Part shown: positions 1 to 9,071 of the stretch, piece after piece
Layout: each line of letters opens with the position of its first letter
How positions within the stretch are numbered: the first letter of the stretch is position 1
Origin: JAVBLP01 sp052034625
GTDB lineage: Bacteria > Elusimicrobiota > Endomicrobiia > Endomicrobiales > Endomicrobiaceae
Assembly: GCA_052034625.1 (NCBI GenBank)
Contig: JBPOII010000022.1
Span: 95,281-159,280, forward strand
Length of the DNA: 64,000 bases
Direction: 5' to 3'
Notes under the pieces: generated by a model
What the model was told of the DNA's origin: nothing
Seen by the model: only the letters and a program-made list of their open reading frames with translations
Database searches by the model: none
Made by a program: the position numbers and the translations under genes

Positions 1-367
1 GATTATGGACAATATATGATTCCGATATCTGTTTTCCTACTTTTATGACAGGGTTAAGATAAGATTGCGGATCTTGAAATACCATAGATATCTTTTTCCC
101 TTTCAGCCTGCGCTTTTCTTCAAAATCCATTGTGAGCATATCTTTTCCGTCATAAATTATCTGTCCTGATTTTATCGTTCCGCCGTCAATAGCGGTCAAA
201 TCCATTATCGCAGAAGCTACAGTACTTTTTCCGCTTCCTGAACGCCCTACAATAACAAAACTTTCGCCTTTTTTAATATCAAAGCTGACACCCTTTACAG
301 CTTCAACAATACCAAAAGATGCTCTGTATTCGATACTTAGATCTTTTACTGAAAGTATTATGCTCAT
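1..367 (-). CDS. Oligopeptide/dipeptide ABC transporter ATP-binding protein (OppD/DppD type), partial
   Basis: This is the N-terminal part (about 122 residues) of a peptide-importer ATPase; the gene runs off the left edge. The Walker A motif GRSGSGKST lies near residue 40 and a Q-loop region VFQDPQSYLNP near residue 100, both typical of OppD/DppD. Its ATG shares one base with the TGA of the upstream permease (TGATG), so the two are translationally coupled. It would power peptide uptake by the two permeases and the binding lipoprotein encoded just upstream. OppD versus OppF cannot be settled because the C-terminus, which carries the oligopeptide-specific extension, is missing. Confidence 0.93.
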   Translation of the reverse strand, partial: MSIILSVKDLSIEYRASFGIVEAVKGVSFDIKKGESFVIVGRSGSGKSTVASAIMDLTAIDGGTIKSGQIIYDGKDMLTMDFEEKRRLKGKKISMVFQDPQSYLNPVIKVGKQISESYIVHN

Positions 368-1188
368 CAGCTCACCTTATCCTTCGGGTCAAAAATATCC
401 CTGAGAGATTCGCCTATGAGATTAAATGAAAGAACGGTAAATAATATCACTAGACCCGGGAAAAGCGATAACCACCAAGCCATATAAATATAATCTTTTC
501 CCTGCATAAGTATCTGCCCCCACGAAGACATCGGCGGCTGAACGCCAAGTCCTAAGAAAGAAAGACCTGACTCTGTAAGTATTGCACCGCCTATACCTAT
601 CGCGGCATAAACTATTATGGGCGATATAACATTTGGCAATATATGCACAAAGAATAAGCGTGTCTTACTAACTGCAAGCATTTTTGAAGCCAGCACAAAC
701 TCTCTTTCCCTTATAGAAAGAACTTCGGCTCTCACTATTCTTGAAAGTCCCGGCCACGATGTCAAACCTATAACTATCATAACGTTATATATATTGGGTT
801 CAAAGAAAGCAATGACAAGCAATATAAGGAAAAATGTCGGAAAACAAAGCATAATATCCGTAAAACGCATAAGCACGCTGTCTACCCATCCGCCAAAATA
901 ACCTGAAAGCATGCCTATAGTAACACCTATAAGCATAGTTATAAGAACGGCAAAAAAGCCTACGGACATTGAAACTCTTGCTCCATATATCATTCTTGAG
1001 AATACATCTCTGCCCAGATCGTCGGTGCCTAATATATGAGAAAGTGAAGGCGGTGAAAGTCTTTGCGATAGATCTTGGGCTGAAGGGTCATAAGGAGATA
1101 TAAAAGGTGCAAGTACCGCTGCCGCTACGATCAGTGCGATAAATATAATGCCTGCAAAAGCCGCTTTGTTCTTTAATAATTTTTTCAT
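367..1188 (-). CDS. Oligopeptide/dipeptide ABC transporter permease (OppC/DppC type)
   Basis: A 273-residue inner-membrane permease. The N-terminal OppC_N-type helix is followed by the family signature GTDDLGRDVFSRMIYGAR near residue 55, then about five more membrane helices. The cytoplasmic EAA-type coupling loop (EFVLASKMLAVSKTRLFFVH) lies around residues 165-185. It forms the second half of the transmembrane channel with the OppB-like protein encoded 12 bp upstream. Its stop overlaps the ATPase start by one base. The full-length match to the OppC/DppC subfamily is clear; the exact peptide substrate cannot be read from sequence. Confidence 0.95.
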   Translation of the reverse strand: MKKLLKNKAAFAGIIFIALIVAAAVLAPFISPYDPSAQDLSQRLSPPSLSHILGTDDLGRDVFSRMIYGARVSMSVGFFAVLITMLIGVTIGMLSGYFGGWVDSVLMRFTDIMLCFPTFFLILLVIAFFEPNIYNVMIVIGLTSWPGLSRIVRAEVLSIREREFVLASKMLAVSKTRLFFVHILPNVISPIIVYAAIGIGGAILTESGLSFLGLGVQPPMSSWGQILMQGKDYIYMAWWLSLFPGLVILFTVLSFNLIGESLRDIFDPKDKVS

Positions 1189-1200
1189 ATTTTAATGCCT

Positions 1201-2172
1201 TTACTTATACCTTATTCTCGGGTCTGCTGCAGAATACATAATATCTGCAATAATATTTCCTAAAAGTGTTAAGAATGCCGATATAACACCTATGCCCATT
1301 ATCACGGGATAATCTCTTGCCATAATGGCTTCATAACCGAGTCTTCCCATTCCGGGATAAGAAAAAATAGTTTCTATAATAAAACTTCCGCCTATAAGTC
1401 CCGGTATAGATAAGCCGACTATTGTTATCAAAGGCAAAAGAGCATTCTTTAATGCATGATCAAATATTACTTGTTTCTTTGTAAGACCTTTTGCATAAGC
1501 CGTTTTTATATAATCTTGTTTCAAAACATCAAGCATACCTGAACGCAGATATCTTGAAAGTGCCGCAAAAGAACCGAGCGTTGAAACAAAAACAGGCAGT
1601 ATAAGATGTTTACCAAGATCCCAAATTTTCCCAAAAAATGATAAGTCAGCGAAATTAAAAGACACCAATCCCGATATCGGCAGCCAGCCGAGCCATAATC
1701 CGAAAACTATCATAAGCATTAAAGCCGCCCAGAAAGCCGGTACGGAAAAACATATAAAAACTATTACGGTCAAAACTCTGTCAAAAATAGAATATTTTTT
1801 TACGGCCGAATATATGCCTATAGGTACAGCAATGATTATCATAAGTATTATTGAAAGCACATTAAGTAATATAGTAGCCGGAAGCCTTTCAATTATCTTT
1901 TGCGATGCCGGGCGGCCGTCTTTAAAAGAATTACCGAAATCAAGCACAGCAACCCTTTTAAGCCAATTCCAATACTGCTCGTGCAGCGGTTTATCCAATC
2001 CGTAAAGTTTATAAAGTCTTTCTTTGGATTCTGCAGTGATCTTTGTATTAAAATCCGTCATAGCATCGGTAGGTTTTCCGGGAGTAAAATACATCACCGC
2101 AAAAGTAATAACGGTTATTCCTATCACTATCGGTATTGCATAAATAAGTCTTTTTATCAAATAGTTAAACAT
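1201..2172 (-). CDS. Oligopeptide/dipeptide ABC transporter permease (OppB/DppB type)
   Basis: A 323-residue permease with the OppB/DppB N-terminal hallmark (first helix at residues 9-30, then a long periplasmic segment) and a coupling loop DYIKTAYAKGLTKKQVIFDH near residue 225. About six membrane helices are visible. An AAGGA ribosome-binding site lies 4 nt before the ATG. It sits between the substrate-binding lipoprotein gene (7 bp upstream) and the OppC-type permease, which fits an appBC/oppBC-type operon transcribed leftwards. Family assignment is secure; the transported peptide range is unknown. Confidence 0.95.
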   Translation of the reverse strand: MFNYLIKRLIYAIPIVIGITVITFAVMYFTPGKPTDAMTDFNTKITAESKERLYKLYGLDKPLHEQYWNWLKRVAVLDFGNSFKDGRPASQKIIERLPATILLNVLSIILMIIIAVPIGIYSAVKKYSIFDRVLTVIVFICFSVPAFWAALMLMIVFGLWLGWLPISGLVSFNFADLSFFGKIWDLGKHLILPVFVSTLGSFAALSRYLRSGMLDVLKQDYIKTAYAKGLTKKQVIFDHALKNALLPLITIVGLSIPGLIGGSFIIETIFSYPGMGRLGYEAIMARDYPVIMGIGVISAFLTLLGNIIADIMYSAADPRIRYK

Positions 2173-2179
2173 TTATTCC

Positions 2180-3799
2180 TTATTCCTTAAAACTGTACTT
2201 TGTAAGATTTTCAGGCACCCACCATTCTTCAAAATTATGACCTAATCCTATCGTGGCAAGTTCTACGCCTTTAAACCTTTTGTGTAAAGCAAAAAGCGTT
2301 TCAGGATAATATAAAAATATACACGGAGGATCTTCAACCATTATATCCTGCATTTCATAATAGAGTTTCTTTCTTTTTTCTACGTCAAAAGTCGTTCTTG
2401 CTTCCACAAGTATTTCGTCAACTCTCGGATTATTATAACCGAGCATATTATATTGTCTTGGACCCGTTTCTTTTGAATGCCAAAGTGAATATTGATCGGG
2501 GTCAAGACCGAGACTCCAACCCATAATTATCGCATCAAAATCCCTTTTAGCGATATATTGATTAACGAAAGTTGAAAATTCTATTATCCTTATATTTACT
2601 TTTATACCTATCTTTTTAAGCTGTTCCTGGATTATCTGAGCCGTCAGCTCACGCTGTTTATTTCCCTGATTTGTACTGACAGTAAACTCAAAATGTTTAC
2701 CTTTATATTCAAGGTATCCGTCATTATCTATATCTTCAAAACCAAGCTCTTTAAGCATTTCCAAAGCTTTTGCCTGATCATATTCAGACATCTTAAGATC
2801 CGGATTATGTGCCCAAACATGAGGAGGATAAGGACTTACGGCTTCTTTGCCTGTACCTAAAAGAACGCCGTCTATAATATCTTTTTTATTTATCGCATGC
2901 TGTATAGCTTTTCTGAAATTCTTATCTCCGAAAGGTTCTATTTTCATATTAAAACCCAAATATGTAAAAGCATGTGCCGGATATCTGTATTTATCATACT
3001 TTACAAAAAAACTGTCATAAGCATTCCATTGGTCAGGACTTAAACTTACGGAATCAAGAGATTCATTCCTTAATTCCAAGAACTGAACAGCTTGATCTGG
3101 AACTACCTGTATCACATAATGGCTGATATAAGGTCTGCCTTTGAAATATTCCGGATTTGAGGCAAGTACGATTTTCTGGTCCGTCTGCCATGATTTAAAT
3201 TTGTATGGACCTGTACCTACGGGATTTCTGTTGGCAGAAGCAGTATTTATATCTTGCCCTCTGAAAATATGTTCAGGAATGATAGACATCATCCAGCTTT
3301 GCAGATTTGGTGCAAAAGGCATATCATAATAGACTTTGATTGTATGATCGTCAATAATCTTAAAATCTTTTACTATAGTAAAATCGGAAGAATAAGGAGT
3401 TTTTGTATTTGGGTCAGTTAAAGCTTCATAAGTAAATTTTACATCACGAGCGGTAAAAGGTTTGCCGTCATGCCATTTTACATCTTTCCTGAGATTAAAA
3501 GTTATCTCAAGCCCGTCATTTGAGACTTCATAGCTTTCAGCAAGATCACAAGCAATATTCAGATCTTTATCATATTTAAGTAATCCATTAAACAGCTGTC
3601 CGTTTGTTGTACCGGAAGCCGAATCACTTGCAAGTATAGGATTTAAATATGAAGAATCGCTGAGATTTGCCATAATATAAGCATCTCCATAGACCGGAAC
3701 ACTCTCGGAGCTTTCAATTGAGGCATTGCGTTCTGTATCTGAAGGAGAGCAGGCAAGGATAAAAATAAAAGGGATAAAAAACAACAGCTTATTTTTCAT
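2180..3799 (-). CDS. Peptide ABC transporter substrate-binding lipoprotein (SBP_bac_5 family)
   Basis: A 539-residue extracytoplasmic binding protein of the OppA/DppA class. The signal peptide ends in a lipobox (ILAC), so Cys17 should be lipidated and the protein anchored to a membrane. The family-5 signature region (LRKDVKWHDGKPFTARDVKF) lies around residues 105-125, and the C-terminal part has the usual HSKETGP.QYNMLGYNNP-type segment. It delivers peptides to the permeases encoded directly downstream. Its start codon overlaps the end of the upstream peptidase gene by 11 bp, so peptidases and peptide importer are probably one transcription unit. Confidence 0.95.
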   Translation of the reverse strand: MKNKLLFFIPFIFILACSPSDTERNASIESSESVPVYGDAYIMANLSDSSYLNPILASDSASGTTNGQLFNGLLKYDKDLNIACDLAESYEVSNDGLEITFNLRKDVKWHDGKPFTARDVKFTYEALTDPNTKTPYSSDFTIVKDFKIIDDHTIKVYYDMPFAPNLQSWMMSIIPEHIFRGQDINTASANRNPVGTGPYKFKSWQTDQKIVLASNPEYFKGRPYISHYVIQVVPDQAVQFLELRNESLDSVSLSPDQWNAYDSFFVKYDKYRYPAHAFTYLGFNMKIEPFGDKNFRKAIQHAINKKDIIDGVLLGTGKEAVSPYPPHVWAHNPDLKMSEYDQAKALEMLKELGFEDIDNDGYLEYKGKHFEFTVSTNQGNKQRELTAQIIQEQLKKIGIKVNIRIIEFSTFVNQYIAKRDFDAIIMGWSLGLDPDQYSLWHSKETGPRQYNMLGYNNPRVDEILVEARTTFDVEKRKKLYYEMQDIMVEDPPCIFLYYPETLFALHKRFKGVELATIGLGHNFEEWWVPENLTKYSFKE

Positions 3800-5081
3800 C
3801 AGGGTTTATTATGACCGTTAAAGTTTTTTTATTAAAAATCCTATTTGCTGTTTCATAAATATCTTCAGGCGTAACTTTTTCAATTTCTTCCAAATAAATA
3901 TCATCATACTTATAGCCCTGTCCCAAAACTTCTCTCCAGCCATAATAATATGATTGTTTACTTACTGTCAGCCTGTCCATTATATAAATGCCCTTAAAAT
4001 AACTTATTGTATCTTTAAGTTCCTGAGGATCAACTTTATTTGCACAAAAATCTTTCATTATCTCGTCAATGCGGTTAAGAGTAAGATCAATATTTTTCTT
4101 ATCAAGACCGATATATATAGCAAAATAACTTTCATTTCTTCTTGAAGGATAGATCGCTCCGACTTCATAGGCAAGCCCGAGCTTTTCTCTAAGCTCTACA
4201 AAAAGACGGCTTGTCATTCTGCCGCCAAGAAGAATATTGATAACTTTCAAATTAACAAAATCCTTATCACTGAGCTCAGGCGCCGCATAACTTGTCAATA
4301 TATATGCTTGATTGAATTTTCCTTTAATATCGTATTTTTTGCCGTCTAAATCTTTTAGTATAAAAACAGGCTTTTCAAATTTTTTACCGGACTCAATATC
4401 TCCAAAATATTTTTCAAGCGAATTCTTTACATCTTTTTTATCAATATTTCCTGCAACAGATATTATTATATTTGAAGCATTGAATGAGTAAGCATGCCAA
4501 TTCCTTAAATCTTCAGCTGACAATTTAGATACGGTTTCTTCTTTACCAAGTACAGGAAGTGAATAAGCATTACCATTATAAAAATAAGAAATAAAATTAT
4601 CGTTTGCTGTCCTTCCAATGCTGTCTTTTCTTGAATTAAGTCCTGCTATAATATTTTGCTTTTCAAAAAGTATTTCATCTTCATTAAAAGACGGATTTTT
4701 TACAGCATCGGAAAGTATTTCCAAGGCACTGTCAAAATATTCAGACAAAAAATTTGTACTTATCCCGGCAATATCATATTCGGCATCACCAATTAAACTT
4801 GCACCTATATTTTCAATATCTCTTGCCAATTGTTCGCTGTTTCTGTTCTTTGTAGATTTTGTCATCATTTTAGCAGTAAGATAAGAAATACCCGCATTAT
4901 CCTGATTTTCACAAATAACCGATACGGGAGTTAAAATACGTACAGAAACAACTTCCACACCGCTCGTTTTATTAAAAATTACTTTTATATTGTTTTTGAG
5001 ATCAAATGATTCCATATCGCCTCCAAAAGCGTGTTGAGCTGAGAGAAATAATACGGCAATAAGCCAAATAAATTTTTTCAT
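3789..5081 (-). CDS. M16-family peptidase-like protein lacking the zinc motif
   Basis: A 430-residue secreted protein with a signal peptide (about 20 residues, ending AFGG) and the full two-half M16 fold. The position where HxxEH should be reads AGISYLTAKMMTKST, so the zinc ligands and catalytic glutamate are absent. The C-terminal half keeps the Arg/Tyr pair region (SRLFVELREKLGLAYEVG). This is the pattern of the inactive partner of heterodimeric M16 proteases (for example the alpha subunit of mitochondrial processing peptidase). The active partner is the gene 1 bp upstream. Inference: the two act as a periplasmic heterodimer degrading peptides or processing exported proteins. Confidence 0.9.
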   Translation of the reverse strand: MKKFIWLIAVLFLSAQHAFGGDMESFDLKNNIKVIFNKTSGVEVVSVRILTPVSVICENQDNAGISYLTAKMMTKSTKNRNSEQLARDIENIGASLIGDAEYDIAGISTNFLSEYFDSALEILSDAVKNPSFNEDEILFEKQNIIAGLNSRKDSIGRTANDNFISYFYNGNAYSLPVLGKEETVSKLSAEDLRNWHAYSFNASNIIISVAGNIDKKDVKNSLEKYFGDIESGKKFEKPVFILKDLDGKKYDIKGKFNQAYILTSYAAPELSDKDFVNLKVINILLGGRMTSRLFVELREKLGLAYEVGAIYPSRRNESYFAIYIGLDKKNIDLTLNRIDEIMKDFCANKVDPQELKDTISYFKGIYIMDRLTVSKQSYYYGWREVLGQGYKYDDIYLEEIEKVTPEDIYETANRIFNKKTLTVIINPDEK

Positions 5082-5082
5082 T

Positions 5083-6393
5083 TTATTTTTCAGCCTTCGG
5101 CAAATAAGCAGCCGTAATTATTTTGTCATGAGAATAATATTTTGCAAAATAATTCTGTACATCTTCGGCAGATAAAGCTTCTATTTTAGGAACATATTCA
5201 TCCATTGCATCAGGTCTGCCCAAAACCGTCCAAAAGCCGTAATGGTAAGCAATATCAAAAGGTGTCTCCATTGAAAAATTCCAGCCTGTCTTTATTCCAA
5301 GCTTTGCACGTTTAAGTTCTTCTTCAGTAATTCCGTTATTAATAATATCGTCTATCTGTTTTGCTATCTCAATTTTAATTTCTTCAAGATTTTTTGGGTC
5401 AAAAACCGCTCTGACAAAGGATAGTCCTGAACCTTTTGAAGTCATAAATGATGAATCTATTGAGTAAACTAGCTGTTTCTGTTCTTTTAATACTCTGTAA
5501 AGCCTTGATGATTTGCCGCCTCCCAAAACAATTGATGCAAGATCTGCGGTAAAAACATCGTCGGAATTGATATCGGGACCGACAAATCCCGAAAGCATAT
5601 AACCCAATTCAACATTCCCTTTTTTAATTATATCTTCCTTAGGTTTTGCCGTTTCCATAAGATTAGGATCTTCCGGAGCTGTCTTTTTTTCAAATTTACC
5701 GAAAGTTTCTGCGACAAGATTTTCTATTTTCTTTTCATCAAAATTACCTATTACAAGTACTTTCATTTTTTCGGGTACATAATGGGCACCATAATAATCA
5801 TATATCTCGTCGCGGGTAACATTTGCTATCACATCGCTGCTTCCTATAATACTGTTTTTCATTGCACTTTCTTGATAAACAGCCTCAAAGAAATTATCAA
5901 ACAGCACTGAATAAGGATTATCGGAATGTCTTTGTATTTCTTCGATTACGACTTTTCTTTCACGGTCTATCTCGTCTTGAGGGAAAAGCGGTTTATTCAA
6001 AGTATCGGCAAGCATTTTTACCGTTTCTTCTACGCCGTCTTTTTGTATATTGATATAATACATAGTGTACTCTTTTGAAGTCGCCGCATTAATATAACCG
6101 CCCATATTTTCAACATTCCTGCTCATAAGATCTCCGGGGTAATTTTCACTTCCTTTAAACATAAGATGTTCCAGAAAATGAGAAAGACCTGACTGAGAAG
6201 GTTTTTCATCAACAGCGCCTGCTCGTATATAAACACATACAGAGGCGGCAAGACTGTTTTTATCGCTCTTTAATACGGCTTCAAGTCCATTGTCAAATTT
6301 CACTTTTTTTGCTCCTCCCGTAGTAGCACATCCGCCTGTAAATATAATACAGGAGAACGCAATACATAATATTGTTGTTTTTATTATTTTCAT
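5083..6393 (-). CDS. M16-family zinc metalloprotease, lipoprotein
   Basis: A 436-residue pitrilysin/insulinase-family peptidase with an intact inverted zinc motif HFLEH at residues 72-76 and the distal glutamate in VVIEEIQRH near residue 151. The N-terminus is a lipoprotein signal with lipobox TGGC, acylated at Cys22. The C-terminal half has the Arg/Tyr-type segment GKSSRLYRVLKEQKQLVYS. It is followed after 1 bp by a zinc-less M16 paralogue, as in bacterial PqqF/YmxG-like pairs. Its start overlaps the end of nnrE by 4 bp. Adjacent peptide-importer genes suggest a peptide-scavenging cassette. Confidence 0.94.
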   Translation of the reverse strand: MKIIKTTILCIAFSCIIFTGGCATTGGAKKVKFDNGLEAVLKSDKNSLAASVCVYIRAGAVDEKPSQSGLSHFLEHLMFKGSENYPGDLMSRNVENMGGYINAATSKEYTMYYINIQKDGVEETVKMLADTLNKPLFPQDEIDRERKVVIEEIQRHSDNPYSVLFDNFFEAVYQESAMKNSIIGSSDVIANVTRDEIYDYYGAHYVPEKMKVLVIGNFDEKKIENLVAETFGKFEKKTAPEDPNLMETAKPKEDIIKKGNVELGYMLSGFVGPDINSDDVFTADLASIVLGGGKSSRLYRVLKEQKQLVYSIDSSFMTSKGSGLSFVRAVFDPKNLEEIKIEIAKQIDDIINNGITEEELKRAKLGIKTGWNFSMETPFDIAYHYGFWTVLGRPDAMDEYVPKIEALSAEDVQNYFAKYYSHDKIITAAYLPKAEK

Positions 6394-7049
6394 TTTAATA
6401 TATCTCTTTCGGCAGCTTTCGGTATACCGATATCGGCAACTTCAATAATGCCTGTATATTTTCTTGTTTTTTTATTTTTAAAGACTTTTTTCATTAAAGC
6501 AAGCGTTATAGTTTTATCGGCTTTAACTATTTCAGAATTATCTGTAAGAATATCGCTGTGCATACCCGAAGGAATATCTATTGAAATAATATAAGCTTTT
6601 GAGGAATTTATGATCTTTATCGCTTCTTTAGCATTTCCCGATGCCGGACCGTTCAAACCTGTTCCTAAAACTGCATCAATTATAATATCCGCTTTTAAAA
6701 TATCTTTCAGATCTTTACTTAACGGAACTTTAACTTTTTTTAGAATTTCAAAATTTGCCAGGCAATCACCTTTAAGCGATGATACAGGTTTTGTCATTAT
6801 CACTTTAACGGTATAACCGGCATTATAAAGATATCTTGCCGCTACAAACCCGTCTCCGGCATTATTGCCTGAGCCGCATACGACTGCTATTTTCTTGCCT
6901 GAAAATTTTTTAAAACTCTTTTCCAGGGCATAAACTATAGCACGTCCGGCATTTTCCATAAGTATTAAAGAGTTTATTTTATATTTTTTAGAAGTTATGC
7001 GGTCTATTCTGCGCATTTCTTCTGCTGATACAAAAACATTATCTTTCAT
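6390..7049 (-). CDS. nnrE: NAD(P)H-hydrate epimerase (YjeF N-terminal domain)
   Basis: NnrE epimerises damaged R-NADHX/NADPHX so that the S-specific dehydratase can repair it. Visible signatures are SAEEMRRID near the start, ENAGRA, and the loop VVCGSGNNAGDGFVAARYL. The protein is 219 residues and consists only of the YjeF N-domain; the ADP/ATP-dependent dehydratase domain (NnrD) that is fused in many bacteria is absent here. I chose the ATG at 7049. An in-frame TTG at 7073 is possible but would give an unneeded 8-residue extension. The gene overlaps the upstream membrane-protein gene by 11 bp. Confidence 0.92.
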   Translation of the reverse strand: MKDNVFVSAEEMRRIDRITSKKYKINSLILMENAGRAIVYALEKSFKKFSGKKIAVVCGSGNNAGDGFVAARYLYNAGYTVKVIMTKPVSSLKGDCLANFEILKKVKVPLSKDLKDILKADIIIDAVLGTGLNGPASGNAKEAIKIINSSKAYIISIDIPSGMHSDILTDNSEIVKADKTITLALMKKVFKNKKTRKYTGIIEVADIGIPKAAERDILK

Positions 7050-7380
7050 TTGTTTTATTCTCTTTAAATTCAAGAAAAGCAGACCTGAGAATATCTAAAA
7101 TTGCATATGCCCACGCACCTGCAATAGGAATATCAATAATCAGCATTAGTTTTGCATTACTTGTAAGCATATCCTTTAGATATTTGCTCATAGCTTCATA
7201 TTCCATTGGGACCGAGGCAGTATCTATTGAAGACATGATCACTATCGCACTGACAATGACAAAAAACAAAACTATGCCTATAAGTATTCCGGCTTTTTTG
7301 AATTGTTTTAAAAAAAGATGTCCGATACCGGGGCCTAAAAATAAAGTTGCAGTTAAAGCCAAAAAATATTTAAAAAACAT
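7039..7380 (-). CDS. Small predicted inner-membrane protein of unknown function
   Basis: A 113-residue protein with two to three predicted membrane helices (residues about 5-20, 30-50 and 77-97). Its N-terminal segment LFLGPGIGHLFLKQFKKAGIL resembles the glycine-rich first helix of TM2/DUF5683-like proteins. I do not recognise a named family. It is transcribed between the MEMO1-type gene and nnrE and overlaps nnrE by 11 bp, so co-translation is likely, but this does not identify a function. Confidence 0.75.
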   Translation of the reverse strand: MFFKYFLALTATLFLGPGIGHLFLKQFKKAGILIGIVLFFVIVSAIVIMSSIDTASVPMEYEAMSKYLKDMLTSNAKLMLIIDIPIAGAWAYAILDILRSAFLEFKENKTNER

Positions 7381-7402
7381 TATATCTTCACCTTCTCTAT
7401 TG

Positions 7403-8191
7403 TCAATAAACTATTATCCCAGCATAACCTACTACTTCGCTGAAATCCCCGGATATTTCTCCGGAATTTGAATATCTCAATAATTTTGCATCTGAAGCTC
7501 CTGCAAGTTTTGCATTCACCAAAGCCGCAGTCGCAGGAGAAACCCCGCACATACTTATATTTTTTTCTTCAACTGTATTAAAAAGATTTACTGGATCTAT
7601 TTTTAATATCTGCTCTATAGCCATATCATCACATATTTTAGCTATTGAAACATTTGAATAGTGGCTCATATCCGTTGAAGCTACTAAATTCACTTTTTTA
7701 TTTACTTCTTTCAGGCTTTCAAATATGGCTTTGCCGAGATCTTCGCATTTCTTATAATCTTGTGTCATCATACATATCGGAACGATTTTAGCAGACGGGT
7801 TTATAGCTTTTATAAAAGGCAGATGTACTTCTATAGAATGCTCCATAATATGTGCCGTAATGTCAGCTTCGGCATACTCTGATTTGCTTATTATAATATC
7901 TGCAAGTTCTGAGTCCACCTCAAGATTTCCAAGAGGCGTTTCCCAGGCATCGGAAGGATATACGGCAATTTCAGAGCCAAGTCCTGTATGGTTCGGACAA
8001 AGTATTATATAAGTATCGCTGACATTGGCAGCAGCATAAACTATACCGGCAGTCTTTCCCGAATAAAGCCAACCTGCATGCGGGGCGATCATAGCAAGAA
8101 CATTTTTTTTGTGTTTTACTTCAGGTAAAAACTTTCTTATCTCTGCTTCATTATCAGGATACCAATTATTAAAACGCATTTCTCTGAACAT
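7403..8191 (-). CDS. MEMO1/AmmeMemoRadiSam system protein B family protein
   Basis: A 262-residue member of the MEMO family, related to extradiol dioxygenases. Typical segments are the N-terminal FNNWYPDN.AEIRKFL, MIAPHAGWLYSGKTAG, ILCPNHTGLGS, the conserved MEHSIEVHLPF, and STDMSHYS. The start at 8191 is chosen because AGGAG lies 7 nt upstream; an earlier in-frame ATG at 8215 has no such site. It follows the radical-SAM gene by 1 bp. In many prokaryotes MEMO proteins sit with a radical-SAM enzyme and an AMMECR1 protein; no AMMECR1 domain gene is visible here. The biochemical role of the set is not established. Confidence 0.9.
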   Translation of the reverse strand: MFREMRFNNWYPDNEAEIRKFLPEVKHKKNVLAMIAPHAGWLYSGKTAGIVYAAANVSDTYIILCPNHTGLGSEIAVYPSDAWETPLGNLEVDSELADIIISKSEYAEADITAHIMEHSIEVHLPFIKAINPSAKIVPICMMTQDYKKCEDLGKAIFESLKEVNKKVNLVASTDMSHYSNVSIAKICDDMAIEQILKIDPVNLFNTVEEKNISMCGVSPATAALVNAKLAGASDAKLLRYSNSGEISGDFSEVVGYAGIIVY

Positions 8192-8192
8192 T

Positions 8193-9071
8193 TTATAACT
8201 CCTGTTGCCAGCCATTAAGCAGGTTTAGTTTTTCCAGCCACTCCAATGCTTCATCGTATTCATCCTGTGTTAAATTACGGCATAATTCAGGATACTTGCT
8301 TGAACGGTGTGCCGGGTGATACTGGGACATAAGGCTTATATATGTTTCCGCAGATAAATTCTCCGCGATAAAATCAAGTGACTTTTTAGTGTTCTCAATA
8401 TTTCCGGGCAAAACCATATGCCTTATCAGCAAACCTTTTTCAGCTATTCCTTCATCATTAATTGTCAGATCGCCGACTTGTCTTTTCATCTCTTTTAAAG
8501 CAAGGCGGTTATTTTCAACATAATCTTTGACGCCTGAATATTTAAATGCTGCTGTATTATCCGAATATTTAATATCCGGCAAATATATATCTACGATCCC
8601 TTCAAGCAGTCTAAGCACTTCAATATTTTCATAGCCGCCGCAATTCCACAGTATCGGTATCTTTAAACCTTTATTTCTTGCTATAAATACGGCTTTTGCA
8701 GCCTGAGCACTATAATGTGTCGGAGTTACAAAATTAATATTGTGAACTCCTTTTGCCTCAAGTCCTAGCATAATATCTGCAAGTTTCTCGACAGTTACTT
8801 CACGTCCATTGCCCAAGTGGCTGATAGGATAATTCTGGCAGAACACACACTTTAAAGCACAATGAGAAAAAAATATAGTTCCGGAACCTTTTTTGCCGGT
8901 TATAGGAGGTTCCTCTCCCATATGCACATTGCTGCTTGCAATTAATATTCTGTTGTCTGCACCGCAAATTCCTTTTTGTCCGGCATTTCGGTTCACGCCG
9001 CATTTTCTCGGACATAGTTCGCATTTATCCATCATTGCATACAGTTTATCTATATTTTCTTCAATTTTCAT
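8193..9071 (-). CDS. Radical SAM protein, PflX/COG1313-like (PFL-activase-like)
   Basis: A 292-residue radical S-adenosylmethionine enzyme with the cluster motif CALKCVFC at residues 71-78. Four further cysteines in CELCPRKCGVNR...GICG (17-36) form the N-terminal cysteine module typical of COG1313 (PflX-like) proteins, and MGEEPPITGKKGSGTIFF is highly characteristic of that group. It overlaps dtd by 4 bp and is followed directly by a MEMO1-family gene, a context shared with AmmeMemoRadiSam systems. The substrate is unknown; assignment as an activase of a glycyl-radical enzyme would be only inference, and no glycyl-radical enzyme gene is in this window. Confidence 0.9.
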   Translation of the reverse strand: MKIEENIDKLYAMMDKCELCPRKCGVNRNAGQKGICGADNRILIASSNVHMGEEPPITGKKGSGTIFFSHCALKCVFCQNYPISHLGNGREVTVEKLADIMLGLEAKGVHNINFVTPTHYSAQAAKAVFIARNKGLKIPILWNCGGYENIEVLRLLEGIVDIYLPDIKYSDNTAAFKYSGVKDYVENNRLALKEMKRQVGDLTINDEGIAEKGLLIRHMVLPGNIENTKKSLDFIAENLSAETYISLMSQYHPAHRSSKYPELCRNLTQDEYDEALEWLEKLNLLNGWQQEL

